From Candidatus Thorarchaeota archaeon (GTDB lineage: Archaea; Asgardarchaeota; Thorarchaeia; Thorarchaeales; Thorarchaeaceae): a stretch of DNA of 9,983 nucleotides. The translations under genes were made by a program, and so were the position numbers. Numbering within the stretch: position 1 is the stretch's first letter; the number at the start of each line of letters is the position of its first letter. The notes beneath the pieces are model-generated. The model saw only the letters and a list, made by a program, of their open reading frames with translations. It had not been told where the DNA came from and did no database searches. Below, piece after piece: positions 1 through 4,572 of the stretch. Location: contig JAEORI010000083.1 of the NCBI GenBank assembly GCA_016840965.1, forward strand, positions 1 through 9,983. Reading direction: 5' to 3'.

Positions 1-92
1 AGCCCAACCCCATGCTTCATGTACACCGGGTCGTCTTGGTTCTTGACTCTATAGAAACCCTGTCTTCTCAGCATTCTACTGAACATCATCAT
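1..92 (-). CDS. Partial hypothetical protein, N-terminus only
   Basis: An open frame on the minus strand starts at ATG 92 and runs off the left edge after 30 codons. The visible residues begin MMMFSRMLRRQGFYRVKNQ and continue DDPVYMKHGVG. Three ATG codons stand in a row (92, 89, 86), so the exact first residue is uncertain. A strong Shine-Dalgarno, GGGAGGA (109-103), lies 10 bases upstream of ATG 92, and a TATA-like box sits a further 35 to 40 bases upstream. That full set of signals makes this a real gene start although so little is visible. The basic N-terminus has no hydrophobic segment, so the product is probably cytoplasmic. I cannot assign a family from 30 residues. Confidence 0.7.
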   Translation of the reverse strand, partial: MMMFSRMLRRQGFYRVKNQDDPVYMKHGVG

Positions 93-102
93 TTGTGTCG
101 TA

Positions 103-109
103 TCCTCCC
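103..109 (-). promoter_or_regulatory. Shine-Dalgarno site of the left-edge gene
   Basis: GGGAGGA on the minus strand, 10 bases before ATG 92. It is among the best anti-SD matches in the window and is the main reason for calling the truncated left-edge gene. Confidence 0.7.
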
Positions 110-142
110 GGCGATAGACTAGAACAAAGTACACGCTAGCTC

Positions 143-151
143 AAATATAAA
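143..151 (-). promoter_or_regulatory. TATA-like box for the left-edge gene
   Basis: TTTATATTT read on the minus strand. A start of transcription 25 to 30 bases downstream would fall near 115-120 and give a short leader that contains the SD at 109-103. The geometry is right for an archaeal promoter. The assignment rests on position and composition only. Confidence 0.5.
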
Positions 152-344
152 GGAATAGGGTTTCAATAGTAAACGCAAGAATTTCGCGCCATATACCATT
201 CTATGGAAGCTTCCTAAAATGAAACAAATAATTATTATACCAATCAAATATTGCACAAATAATAAAAAAATGGCAAATATTCTGCAAAAAAGAGCTAGTA
301 TATATTCCATTTAGCTTCCAGATTATTTAATTGGCGCGGAATAG

Positions 345-402
345 CTCAACGTTTACAACTATAATAAAAATAGAATCTGGGAAGCTTTCTCAACGTTTAC
401 AA
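345..402. repeat. 14-base direct repeat CTCAACGTTTACAA, two copies
   Basis: CTCAACGTTTACAA occurs at 345-358 and again at 389-402, so the copies are 44 bases apart start to start, about four helical turns. A shorter inverted match, GTAAACG, lies near 171. The setting is AT-rich and intergenic, so paired binding sites for a regulator are possible. I see no transposase or array to explain them. Confidence 0.6.
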
Positions 403-597
403 TTAAGAATAAGCAGCGTGTACAAAATGGATAAACAGCCCGTATGACCCCGAGATGAGACACATTGAGACATATTTCTCTGAGACAACGAGTTTATCTT
501 TGAATTTACTAGCTGACAATACTACATGCGCATGGTAATTATCCGCTAAGTATACGCCGCTCCTTTCGAAATCTTCAATTGAGGTAATCAATTTCAA
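403..597 (-). CDS. Doubtful small hypothetical protein, 64 aa
   Basis: A 64-codon minus-strand frame starting at ATG 597, product beginning MKLITSIEDFERSGVYLADN. The composition is mixed and not merely an AT-driven hydrophobic string, and an AAAGGGA stretch lies about 7 bases before the start. Against it: the SD is poor, there is no recognisable domain, and the 3' end coincides with the second copy of the 14-base repeat. It could be a real small protein, a remnant, or chance. It ends about 310 bases before the left-edge gene begins, so it is not obviously part of an operon. Confidence 0.2.
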   Translation of the reverse strand: MKLITSIEDFERSGVYLADNYHAHVVLSASKFKDKLVVSEKYVSMCLISGSYGLFIHFVHAAYS

Positions 598-698
598 AAT
601 CCCTTTCTAATTCCTTAGCAATCAGAGGGAACGATGAGGGCAGGGGAGCTATGACTTTTGGTTTTACAAATAAGGCAATAACTGATACACGAACTCAG

Positions 699-1670
699 TC
701 AAAATTCAGGAATAGATTTACCAGATTTCCTTTTCATCACAAACAGAATAGCCGCAAAACCTGTACCTAGAGCAGCTCCTCCTATCACAATCAGCTCGAT
801 ACCCAATGGTTCTTCGGATACGGTGATGTCTTTTGTAGTTGTAGTAGGTATAGTGTTCGTAGTAGGTGTAGTAGCTGTGGAGGGTGCGTGTGTTAACAGA
901 TTCAAGTAGATGACATCCCCCGCGAGCGTCATAGACAACTGCTCATCAGCAGGACGTTCAAAATGCCAATTCCCTGGATACCCGGTTTGATTCCAACCCA
1001 GTAACTGCACATTTAGTACACCAGTTTCCCATGACTGAGACACAGATACAGATCCGCCTAGAGTTGGAGGATTGCTGACATCTACATAGAGGGTTTCCGC
1101 ACCTTGGATTGATACGTGGAAATCACAATCGGTCACATTGATATTAGGACCCATGAGTAGATAGACATCGCCACGGACACCTCCTTCGCCGTAGTCGTGA
1201 TGTGTGAATCTCCCATCGCCAAGTTTAGCACCACCAGCGTAGAGAATCGCTGTTGACATATTTCGCCCGCTCATGACAATTTGATAGATACAAGAAGTGG
1301 ATAGGATGATTTCCATGCTTTTGATTCGAACATATGCATCGTTCACAAAACGAATTTGAGTAGATGTATCAACCCAGGAAAAGTCAACACCATTCGTCAT
1401 CGGTTCGTAGAACACAAGATCTGCAGTGTACATGAAAGATGAATCAGTTGTGAATGTATATGAAGCTTCGAAATCTTCGATATGTGTCATAATGATGTCA
1501 AGATCAGTATCTGTGGGATTGAAAACTCTCTCAAAGTGATACACGTTCATAGGTACTAAATAATTAGCAGATTGAACAAAGGAGGAAGCAGACACACCTC
1601 CAATCCCAAAAAGAAACAATACACATAATCCTAATGCAACTAATTTGCAGCCCATAACCCTCACCGACAT
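699..1670 (-). CDS. Cell-surface protein with signal peptide and C-terminal membrane anchor
   Basis: A 323-residue exported protein. Residues 7-27 are a hydrophobic signal peptide with a likely cleavage after VSA (about residue 28). The ectodomain (about 30-260) has sequons at N137, N178 and N227 and looks beta-rich. Residues 262-283 form a Thr/Pro-rich linker, probably O-glycosylated. One membrane helix (290-312) follows, then a basic tail (KRKSGK). This is a type I topology typical of archaeal surface proteins, with the bulk outside the cell. I recognise no enzyme motif and no family; the function is unknown. Two starts compete: ATG 1670 has AAGGT directly against it, whereas ATG 1655 (residue 6) has GGTGAGG at proper distance and still gives a complete signal peptide. 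The gene is divergent from the DUF106 gene. Confidence 0.8.
   Translation of the reverse strand: MSVRVMGCKLVALGLCVLFLFGIGGVSASSFVQSANYLVPMNVYHFERVFNPTDTDLDIIMTHIEDFEASYTFTTDSSFMYTADLVFYEPMTNGVDFSWVDTSTQIRFVNDAYVRIKSMEIILSTSCIYQIVMSGRNMSTAILYAGGAKLGDGRFTHHDYGEGGVRGDVYLLMGPNINVTDCDFHVSIQGAETLYVDVSNPPTLGGSVSVSQSWETGVLNVQLLGWNQTGYPGNWHFERPADEQLSMTLAGDVIYLNLLTHAPSTATTPTTNTIPTTTTKDITVSEEPLGIELIVIGGAALGTGFAAILFVMKRKSGKSIPEF
841..872. repeat. Short tandem repeat encoding the Thr-rich linker
   Basis: Two near-identical 14-base units (GTAGTAGGTRTAGT at 841-854 and 859-872) lie inside the surface protein gene. On the coding strand they encode ACT/ACA/ACC threonine codons of the stalk before the membrane anchor. 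Such tracts change length readily, so the stalk length may vary between strains. Confidence 0.5.
1659..1665 (-). promoter_or_regulatory. SD site that favours the internal start at 1655
   Basis: GGTGAGG on the minus strand, with 5 bases between GGTGA and ATG 1655. The annotated ATG 1670 lacks such a site at normal spacing, so translation may begin at residue 6 (MGCKLVAL). Confidence 0.4.
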
Positions 1671-1761
1671 ACCTTAGACATTTTCTCTGAAATCGTGTAT
1701 TAGAATATTCCGATGCTTGAGAATTACAACTAAATGAAAGAACAAGGAGCCAAAGACAATC

Positions 1762-1769
1762 CTTAAAAT
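1762..1769 (+). promoter_or_regulatory. Possible TATA box for the DUF106 gene
   Basis: CTTAAAAT lies 45 bases before ATG 1807. A transcript starting near 1788-1792 would have a leader of about 15-19 bases containing AAGG (1793-1796) as a modest SD. The match to an archaeal TATA box is fair, not strong. Confidence 0.35.
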
Positions 1770-1806
1770 GCGTCCAATATGAATCGGCACCTAAGGCGAA
1801 ATAAAC

Positions 1807-2355
1807 ATGGACTTGTGGAGTGATTTTCTGCAGACAGTGGCCAACATACTTGCACCAGTGGCAGTTATGCCTGGAGCAACAGTATTCATCATGCTCGTGT
1901 CTATTGGCCTTGCAATCCTGTCAATTTGGGCAACGAGAAGGTTTACTGACATGGAGAAAATGCAAGCAGATATGGCGGAGGTAAAAGCATGGCAGGAACG
2001 ATTCAAAAGTGCAAGACAAACAATGGACCCCATCGAACTCCAACAAGTCATGGATGATCAGGGAAGAATCATGCGACTCAATAGTGCAATGATGTCCCAG
2101 AGGATGAAGCCTATGTGTATGTTCTACATCCCATTGATTATAGTCTTTGGAATTCTTAATTTCTTGTTTCAGGGAAATCCAGTAGCAATCATACCATTCA
2201 ACATTCAGAAAACCCTACCGTTTCTAGAAGGATGGATTGGCACTAATATTGAAGGAAGTGGATTCGGACTTTTCTTCTGGTCATGGTACTTCTTTGTAAG
2301 TCTAGGTCTAGGCAATCTAATACGGAGACCCTTTGGTCTTTCTATGACAACCTAA
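1807..2355 (+). CDS. DUF106 / EMC3-type membrane insertase (YidC/Oxa1 superfamily)
   Basis: A 182-residue integral membrane protein. The order is typical of archaeal DUF106: a first membrane helix (about 24-42), a long cytosolic helical/coiled region rich in Met, Gln and charge (about 45-100), and two further membrane helices (about 104-121 and 154-172). DUF106 proteins are the archaeal relatives of YidC/Oxa1/Get1/EMC3 and are thought to help insert membrane proteins with the Sec translocon. The segment MKPMCMFYIPL after the coiled region and the final basic residues (LIRRPFG) fit the family. Length is normal. The start has AAGG about 10 bases upstream. In many euryarchaea this gene sits in the secY-adk ribosomal operon; here it stands alone between a divergent surface protein gene and a probable terminator. 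The assignment is by fold pattern and family knowledge. Confidence 0.85.
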   Translation: MDLWSDFLQTVANILAPVAVMPGATVFIMLVSIGLAILSIWATRRFTDMEKMQADMAEVKAWQERFKSARQTMDPIELQQVMDDQGRIMRLNSAMMSQRMKPMCMFYIPLIIVFGILNFLFQGNPVAIIPFNIQKTLPFLEGWIGTNIEGSGFGLFFWSWYFFVSLGLGNLIRRPFGLSMTT

Positions 2356-2389
2356 CAGGCAACGCTATCTATGAGGGCGGTTTTGTGCC

Positions 2390-2430
2390 AAAAAGGACAC
2401 ATAGGTTACGTGTTTCAGCTCCTTTTTATT
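2390..2430 (+). terminator. Probable terminator after the DUF106 gene
   Basis: A perfect 8-base inverted repeat, AAAAAGGA (2390-2397) and TCCTTTTT (2420-2427), encloses a smaller ACAC/GTGT stem. The right arm ends in a run of five T followed by ATT. It lies 35 bases after the DUF106 stop codon. The T-run is the signal archaeal RNA polymerase responds to; whether the stem matters is unknown. Confidence 0.5.
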
Positions 2431-2496
2431 CAAAGGAAAGAACTACATTATGGTGGTTCCCACGGGAGCAATGGCGATATTTGGCTTCGGGAACAT

Positions 2497-2565
2497 GAGA
2501 GAGGATGCAACTCTAGTTCTCAGTAACATCCCAAGTGGTCTTTCTTCCAGGTTGCATCCTTTCTC
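2497..2565. repeat. 15-base inverted repeat able to form a long hairpin
   Basis: The left arm GAGAGAGGATGCAAC (2497-2511) and the right arm GTTGCATCCTTTCTC (2551-2565) are reverse complements except at one position, which is a G:T wobble in RNA. The loop is 39 bases. It lies upstream of the box at 2591, so it is probably not in the DUF362 leader. It could be an upstream regulatory site, the 3' end of the DUF106 transcript, or part of a small RNA. Confidence 0.6.
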
Positions 2566-2590
2566 CGCATTTTGAGTTTCTTCAGGAACG

Positions 2591-2598
2591 ATTTTAAC
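2591..2598 (+). promoter_or_regulatory. Possible TATA box for the DUF362 gene, giving a leaderless mRNA
   Basis: ATTTTAAC begins 26 bases before ATG 2617 and 31 before ATG 2622. No SD precedes either ATG. A transcript starting 25 to 28 bases downstream would begin at or next to the start codon, as in leaderless archaeal mRNAs. Confidence 0.35.
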
Positions 2599-2621
2599 TA
2601 CATTGCATAATTCATTATGAT

Positions 2622-3815
2622 ATGAGCTCGAAAGCGGCAGATGTCTATTTTGGATCAGTAATACCAGGAAACACAGCAGAGTGGGCTGCATTTGCAGCTA
2701 AAGTTGATGAAGTCATCAAGAGACTTGACTTCTCAACAATCAAGAAGAAGGATAAGGTAGCTATCAAAATGCACCTTGGATTTCGAGACGGTTACCAAAC
2801 AGTCCCAGTTTTCTTTGTTCGGCGGGTTGTAAAAGCAGTAAAAGATGTTGGTGGATACCCGTTCATCACAGATAACCCAACTGCAGTATACAACGCAGCT
2901 GAGAGAGGATACACTCAAGAAACCTGTGGTTGTCCTCTAATTCCAATCGCTGGCGTGAAAGATTCTTACACATACACATTCAATGCAGATTTCCATACTG
3001 TAAAGACCCTAGAGATGGGAGGGGTTCTTCATGATGCAGACGTACTCATTGATCTTGCTCACGTAAAAGGTCACAACACCTGTGGATTTGGTGGAGCCTT
3101 CAAGAACATTGCTCTTGGAGGTTATCATGGCCCCTCAAGATGGAATAAAATACATGGAGTCGAGCAATCTCTTCCATATTGGGATGCTAACAAGTGTACT
3201 CCTGAACATGCCAAGAAGCTTGTAAAGGCATGCAGAGATGGCTACATCAAATATGACGAAGAGAAACACAAACTTACCATCGATCTAGGTATGTGTCACC
3301 AATGTTTGGATTGTGTAAAAGCAGACGAAGACGTAGGATGTCTTCAAATCAAACAAGAAAACTTCGCGTTATTTCAAGAATTGATGGCTCTAGGAGCAAA
3401 TGAGGTGCTGAAACAGTATGATGAAGACAAGATGTTCTTTCTAAACTTTGCCATCGATATCACACCATACTGCGATTGTTGGGGTTTTGGTCAACCAAAT
3501 GTTCTAAATGATATAGGAATTCTAGGAAGTCGAAACATTGTTGCTGTTGAAGCTGCAAGTCTCGATCTTATTGGAAAGCAAAAGCTCATTGAGAGTATGA
3601 TGCCACCGTTCATCAGATTACACAAAGAAAAGGACTTGCATCCATTCCAAAGAATGCATGGACCAATGAAGAATCCTTACATTTTACTTGACTATGCTGA
3701 GAAACTTGGAATGGGGTCTCAGAAGTATAAACTGATTGAGGTACTCGCAGCTAAAGATACAATGAGTCAAAAAGGCCCAACAAGTGTAACTGAAGCAGCT
3801 CCATCGTTCTACTAA
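2622..3815 (+). CDS. DUF362 domain iron-sulfur protein
   Basis: A 397-residue cytoplasmic protein of the DUF362 family. The family signature is visible as HVKGHNTCGFGGAFKN (147-162), followed by LGGYHG. Further in are C225-x2-C228-x2-C231 and C240, which look like a [4Fe-4S] ligand set, and a CDCW motif (C284, C286) after DITPY. Additional cysteines occur at 102, 104, 154, 192 and 204. No membrane segment or signal peptide is seen, and the length is normal for DUF362 proteins with a ferredoxin-like insert. The reaction is not established; the cysteines suggest a redox or cluster-carrying role. The start at 2622 is the first good ATG and lacks an SD. A 3-codon frame ATG-ATA-TGA (2617-2625) overlaps it by 4 bases. 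The gene appears to have its own promoter and is followed by an inverted repeat. Confidence 0.85.
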   Translation: MSSKAADVYFGSVIPGNTAEWAAFAAKVDEVIKRLDFSTIKKKDKVAIKMHLGFRDGYQTVPVFFVRRVVKAVKDVGGYPFITDNPTAVYNAAERGYTQETCGCPLIPIAGVKDSYTYTFNADFHTVKTLEMGGVLHDADVLIDLAHVKGHNTCGFGGAFKNIALGGYHGPSRWNKIHGVEQSLPYWDANKCTPEHAKKLVKACRDGYIKYDEEKHKLTIDLGMCHQCLDCVKADEDVGCLQIKQENFALFQELMALGANEVLKQYDEDKMFFLNFAIDITPYCDCWGFGQPNVLNDIGILGSRNIVAVEAASLDLIGKQKLIESMMPPFIRLHKEKDLHPFQRMHGPMKNPYILLDYAEKLGMGSQKYKLIEVLAAKDTMSQKGPTSVTEAAPSFY

Positions 3816-3859
3816 TGAATCTCCACAATTCCCTAGTTGGGATTAAATCTGGAGAATCA
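3816..3859 (+). terminator. Inverted repeat directly after the DUF362 stop codon
   Basis: TGAATCTCCA (3816-3825) pairs with TGGAGAATCA (3850-3859) over 10 positions with one A:A mismatch. A smaller TCCC/GGGA stem sits in the loop. It begins at the first base after TAA. It may end or protect the DUF362 mRNA, but no T-run follows, so a processing or stability element is equally possible. Confidence 0.4.
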
Positions 3860-3866
3860 TTAAAAG
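3859..3866 (+). promoter_or_regulatory. Possible TATA box before the coiled-coil gene
   Basis: ATTAAAAG begins 28 bases before ATG 3887, the start of a 12-codon frame that runs into GTG 3922. The spacing would put the transcript end close to that ATG. GGTGAG (3871-3876) lies in between and could serve as an SD if transcription starts further upstream. Confidence 0.35.
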
Positions 3867-3886
3867 TCTAGGTGAGAAAAGAACTA

Positions 3887-3925
3887 ATGGGACCTACATC
3901 TGTTTCGAAATTACACAAAGGGTGA
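3887..3925 (+). CDS. Putative 12-residue leader peptide overlapping the next gene
   Basis: ATG 3887 opens a frame MGPTSVSKLHKG ending at TGA 3923-3925. The stop overlaps GTG 3922 as GTGA. GGTGAG (3871-3876) lies 10 bases before the ATG, better signals than GTG 3922 has itself. A ribosome finishing here would be placed on the GTG, so translational coupling is plausible. It may also be chance, or a one-base sequence error joining the two frames. Confidence 0.3.
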   Translation: MGPTSVSKLHKG

Positions 3926-4464
3926 GCGATTCTATCTTGCCATACGAACATTCTCCTGAAGAACGGTTGAAGAGATACAAACAAAGCTTGGAGAAGATGG
4001 CAAAAGAAGAGGGCAGGAATCTCAAATTTACGAAACTCGAGACCAAAGCATCCCTGTCTAAAAGTGAGGGTGCCGCTAACCCTGTCAAGGCGGCTCCCAA
4101 GAAAGCTATGCAAAGAGAAAAACAATTCAAACCCCCTCAAGTCTTAGTAAGTCCCGCAAAGAAGGAACTAGGAGAGTCAATCGCAACAGTAAGAAAAGCT
4201 CCGAAAACTATCAGTGATGCGAAGATAAAGGATTTGGATGGGAAGAACCTCTTGATGCTTCGGGTCAGACAGAGATCAATAGAAAGCGCTTTGCAAGATA
4301 TCAAGAAAAAACGGCAGACCCTTGAAGCTCAGCTAAAGAGCAAGTTCATTGACAAGAAAAAATATCGAGCAGAGATGGCAGCACTTGTTGAAGAAGGGCG
4401 ATCACTACTTGTTGAAAAAGAACGCGTTGAGAAAGAGATGAAGAGGCTAAAACAAGATGGGTAA
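3922..4464 (+). CDS. Basic coiled-coil protein of unknown function
   Basis: A 180-residue soluble, strongly charged protein that I do not recognise. A short helical N-terminus (about 11-30, PEERLKRYKQSLEKMAKEE) is followed by a Lys/Ala/Pro-rich, probably disordered linker (about 40-100). A C-terminal coiled coil (about 105-177) ends in VEKERVEKEMKRLK. The section FIDKKKYRAEMAALVEEG recalls short SHOCT-like helical hairpins, but this is weak. No catalytic motif or membrane segment is present. The start is GTG 3922; the frame stays open back to 3847 but offers no ATG, GTG or TTG. The 12-codon frame ahead suggests coupled translation. It lies 108 bases before the next gene, on the same strand, and may belong to the same group as the two genes after it. 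Role inferred only from context: a scaffold or partner protein. Confidence 0.7.
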   Translation: MSDSILPYEHSPEERLKRYKQSLEKMAKEEGRNLKFTKLETKASLSKSEGAANPVKAAPKKAMQREKQFKPPQVLVSPAKKELGESIATVRKAPKTISDAKIKDLDGKNLLMLRVRQRSIESALQDIKKKRQTLEAQLKSKFIDKKKYRAEMAALVEEGRSLLVEKERVEKEMKRLKQDG

Positions 4465-4572
4465 ATAGAAGCCTCCACAATATTTTCTATTTATTTCTCC
4501 TTAGCAATACAACAACACAAAAGGGAAATAGCCCTCTAGAATTAAAATAGATGAGTCTGGAGGCCGAATGCC
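4465..4572 (+). promoter_or_regulatory. Intergenic leader with promoter-like box and SD-pairing element
   Basis: ATTAAAAT (4541-4548) is a possible TATA box. GCCTCCA (4471-4477) is the exact reverse complement of TGGAGGC (4558-4564), which contains the SD of the next gene. On a read-through transcript from the coiled-coil gene the two could pair and hide the SD; on a transcript started at the internal promoter they could not. Confidence 0.35.
4559..4563 (+). promoter_or_regulatory. SD site that supports a CTG start at 4573
   Basis: GGAGG followed by exactly 9 bases and then CTG 4573. The SsnA-like gene has the same motif and the same 9-base gap before a normal ATG (7033-7037, start 7047). 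No ATG, GTG or TTG occurs in frame until GTG 4618, which is too far away to use this SD. Confidence 0.55.

Larger units (their letters stand above)
93..698. other. AT-rich, mostly non-coding stretch with short repeats
   Basis: About 600 bases with no convincing gene of normal length. It holds the promoter and SD of the left-edge gene, a palindrome GGAAGCTTCC (205-214), a near-inverted pair AGCTTCCAGATT (313-324) and AATCTGGGAAGCT (374-386), and a 14-base direct repeat (345-358 and 389-402). One weak 64-codon frame (403-597, minus) is listed separately. No tRNA or rRNA is visible. Confidence 0.6.
2356..2621 (+). other. Intergenic region between DUF106 and DUF362 genes
   Basis: 266 bases with no credible gene. 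It contains, in order, the probable terminator (2390-2430), a GTTCCC/GGGAAC inverted pair (2456-2461 and 2489-2494), a long inverted repeat (2497-2565) and an A/T-rich box (2591-2598) in front of the DUF362 start. The amount of pairing between 2456 and 2565 is more than promoter sequence alone would need. Confidence 0.5.

Noticed and set aside
119..310. 63-codon minus-strand frame encoding a very hydrophobic peptide
   Set aside because: The region is extremely AT-rich and the Phe/Leu/Ile content is what chance translation gives there. It overlaps the promoter of the left-edge gene, and no SD is convincing.
313..402. CRISPR-like repeats
   Set aside because: Only two 14-base copies are present, with no array, no regular spacers and no cas genes.
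2283..2498. 71-codon plus-strand frame overlapping the end of the DUF106 gene
   Set aside because: It shares 73 bases with a real gene in another frame, then runs through the terminator-like hairpin; composition is not protein-like.
2443..2691. 82-codon minus-strand frame across the DUF106-DUF362 gap
   Set aside because: It overlaps the start of the well-supported DUF362 gene and the hairpin, and has no SD or recognisable domain.
3887..3925. Programmed frameshift joining the 12-codon frame to the coiled-coil gene
   Set aside because: CAC-AAA-GGG-TGA is not a good slippery heptamer for a -1 shift, and stop-start overlap (GTGA) is a simpler explanation. A sequencing error cannot be excluded.
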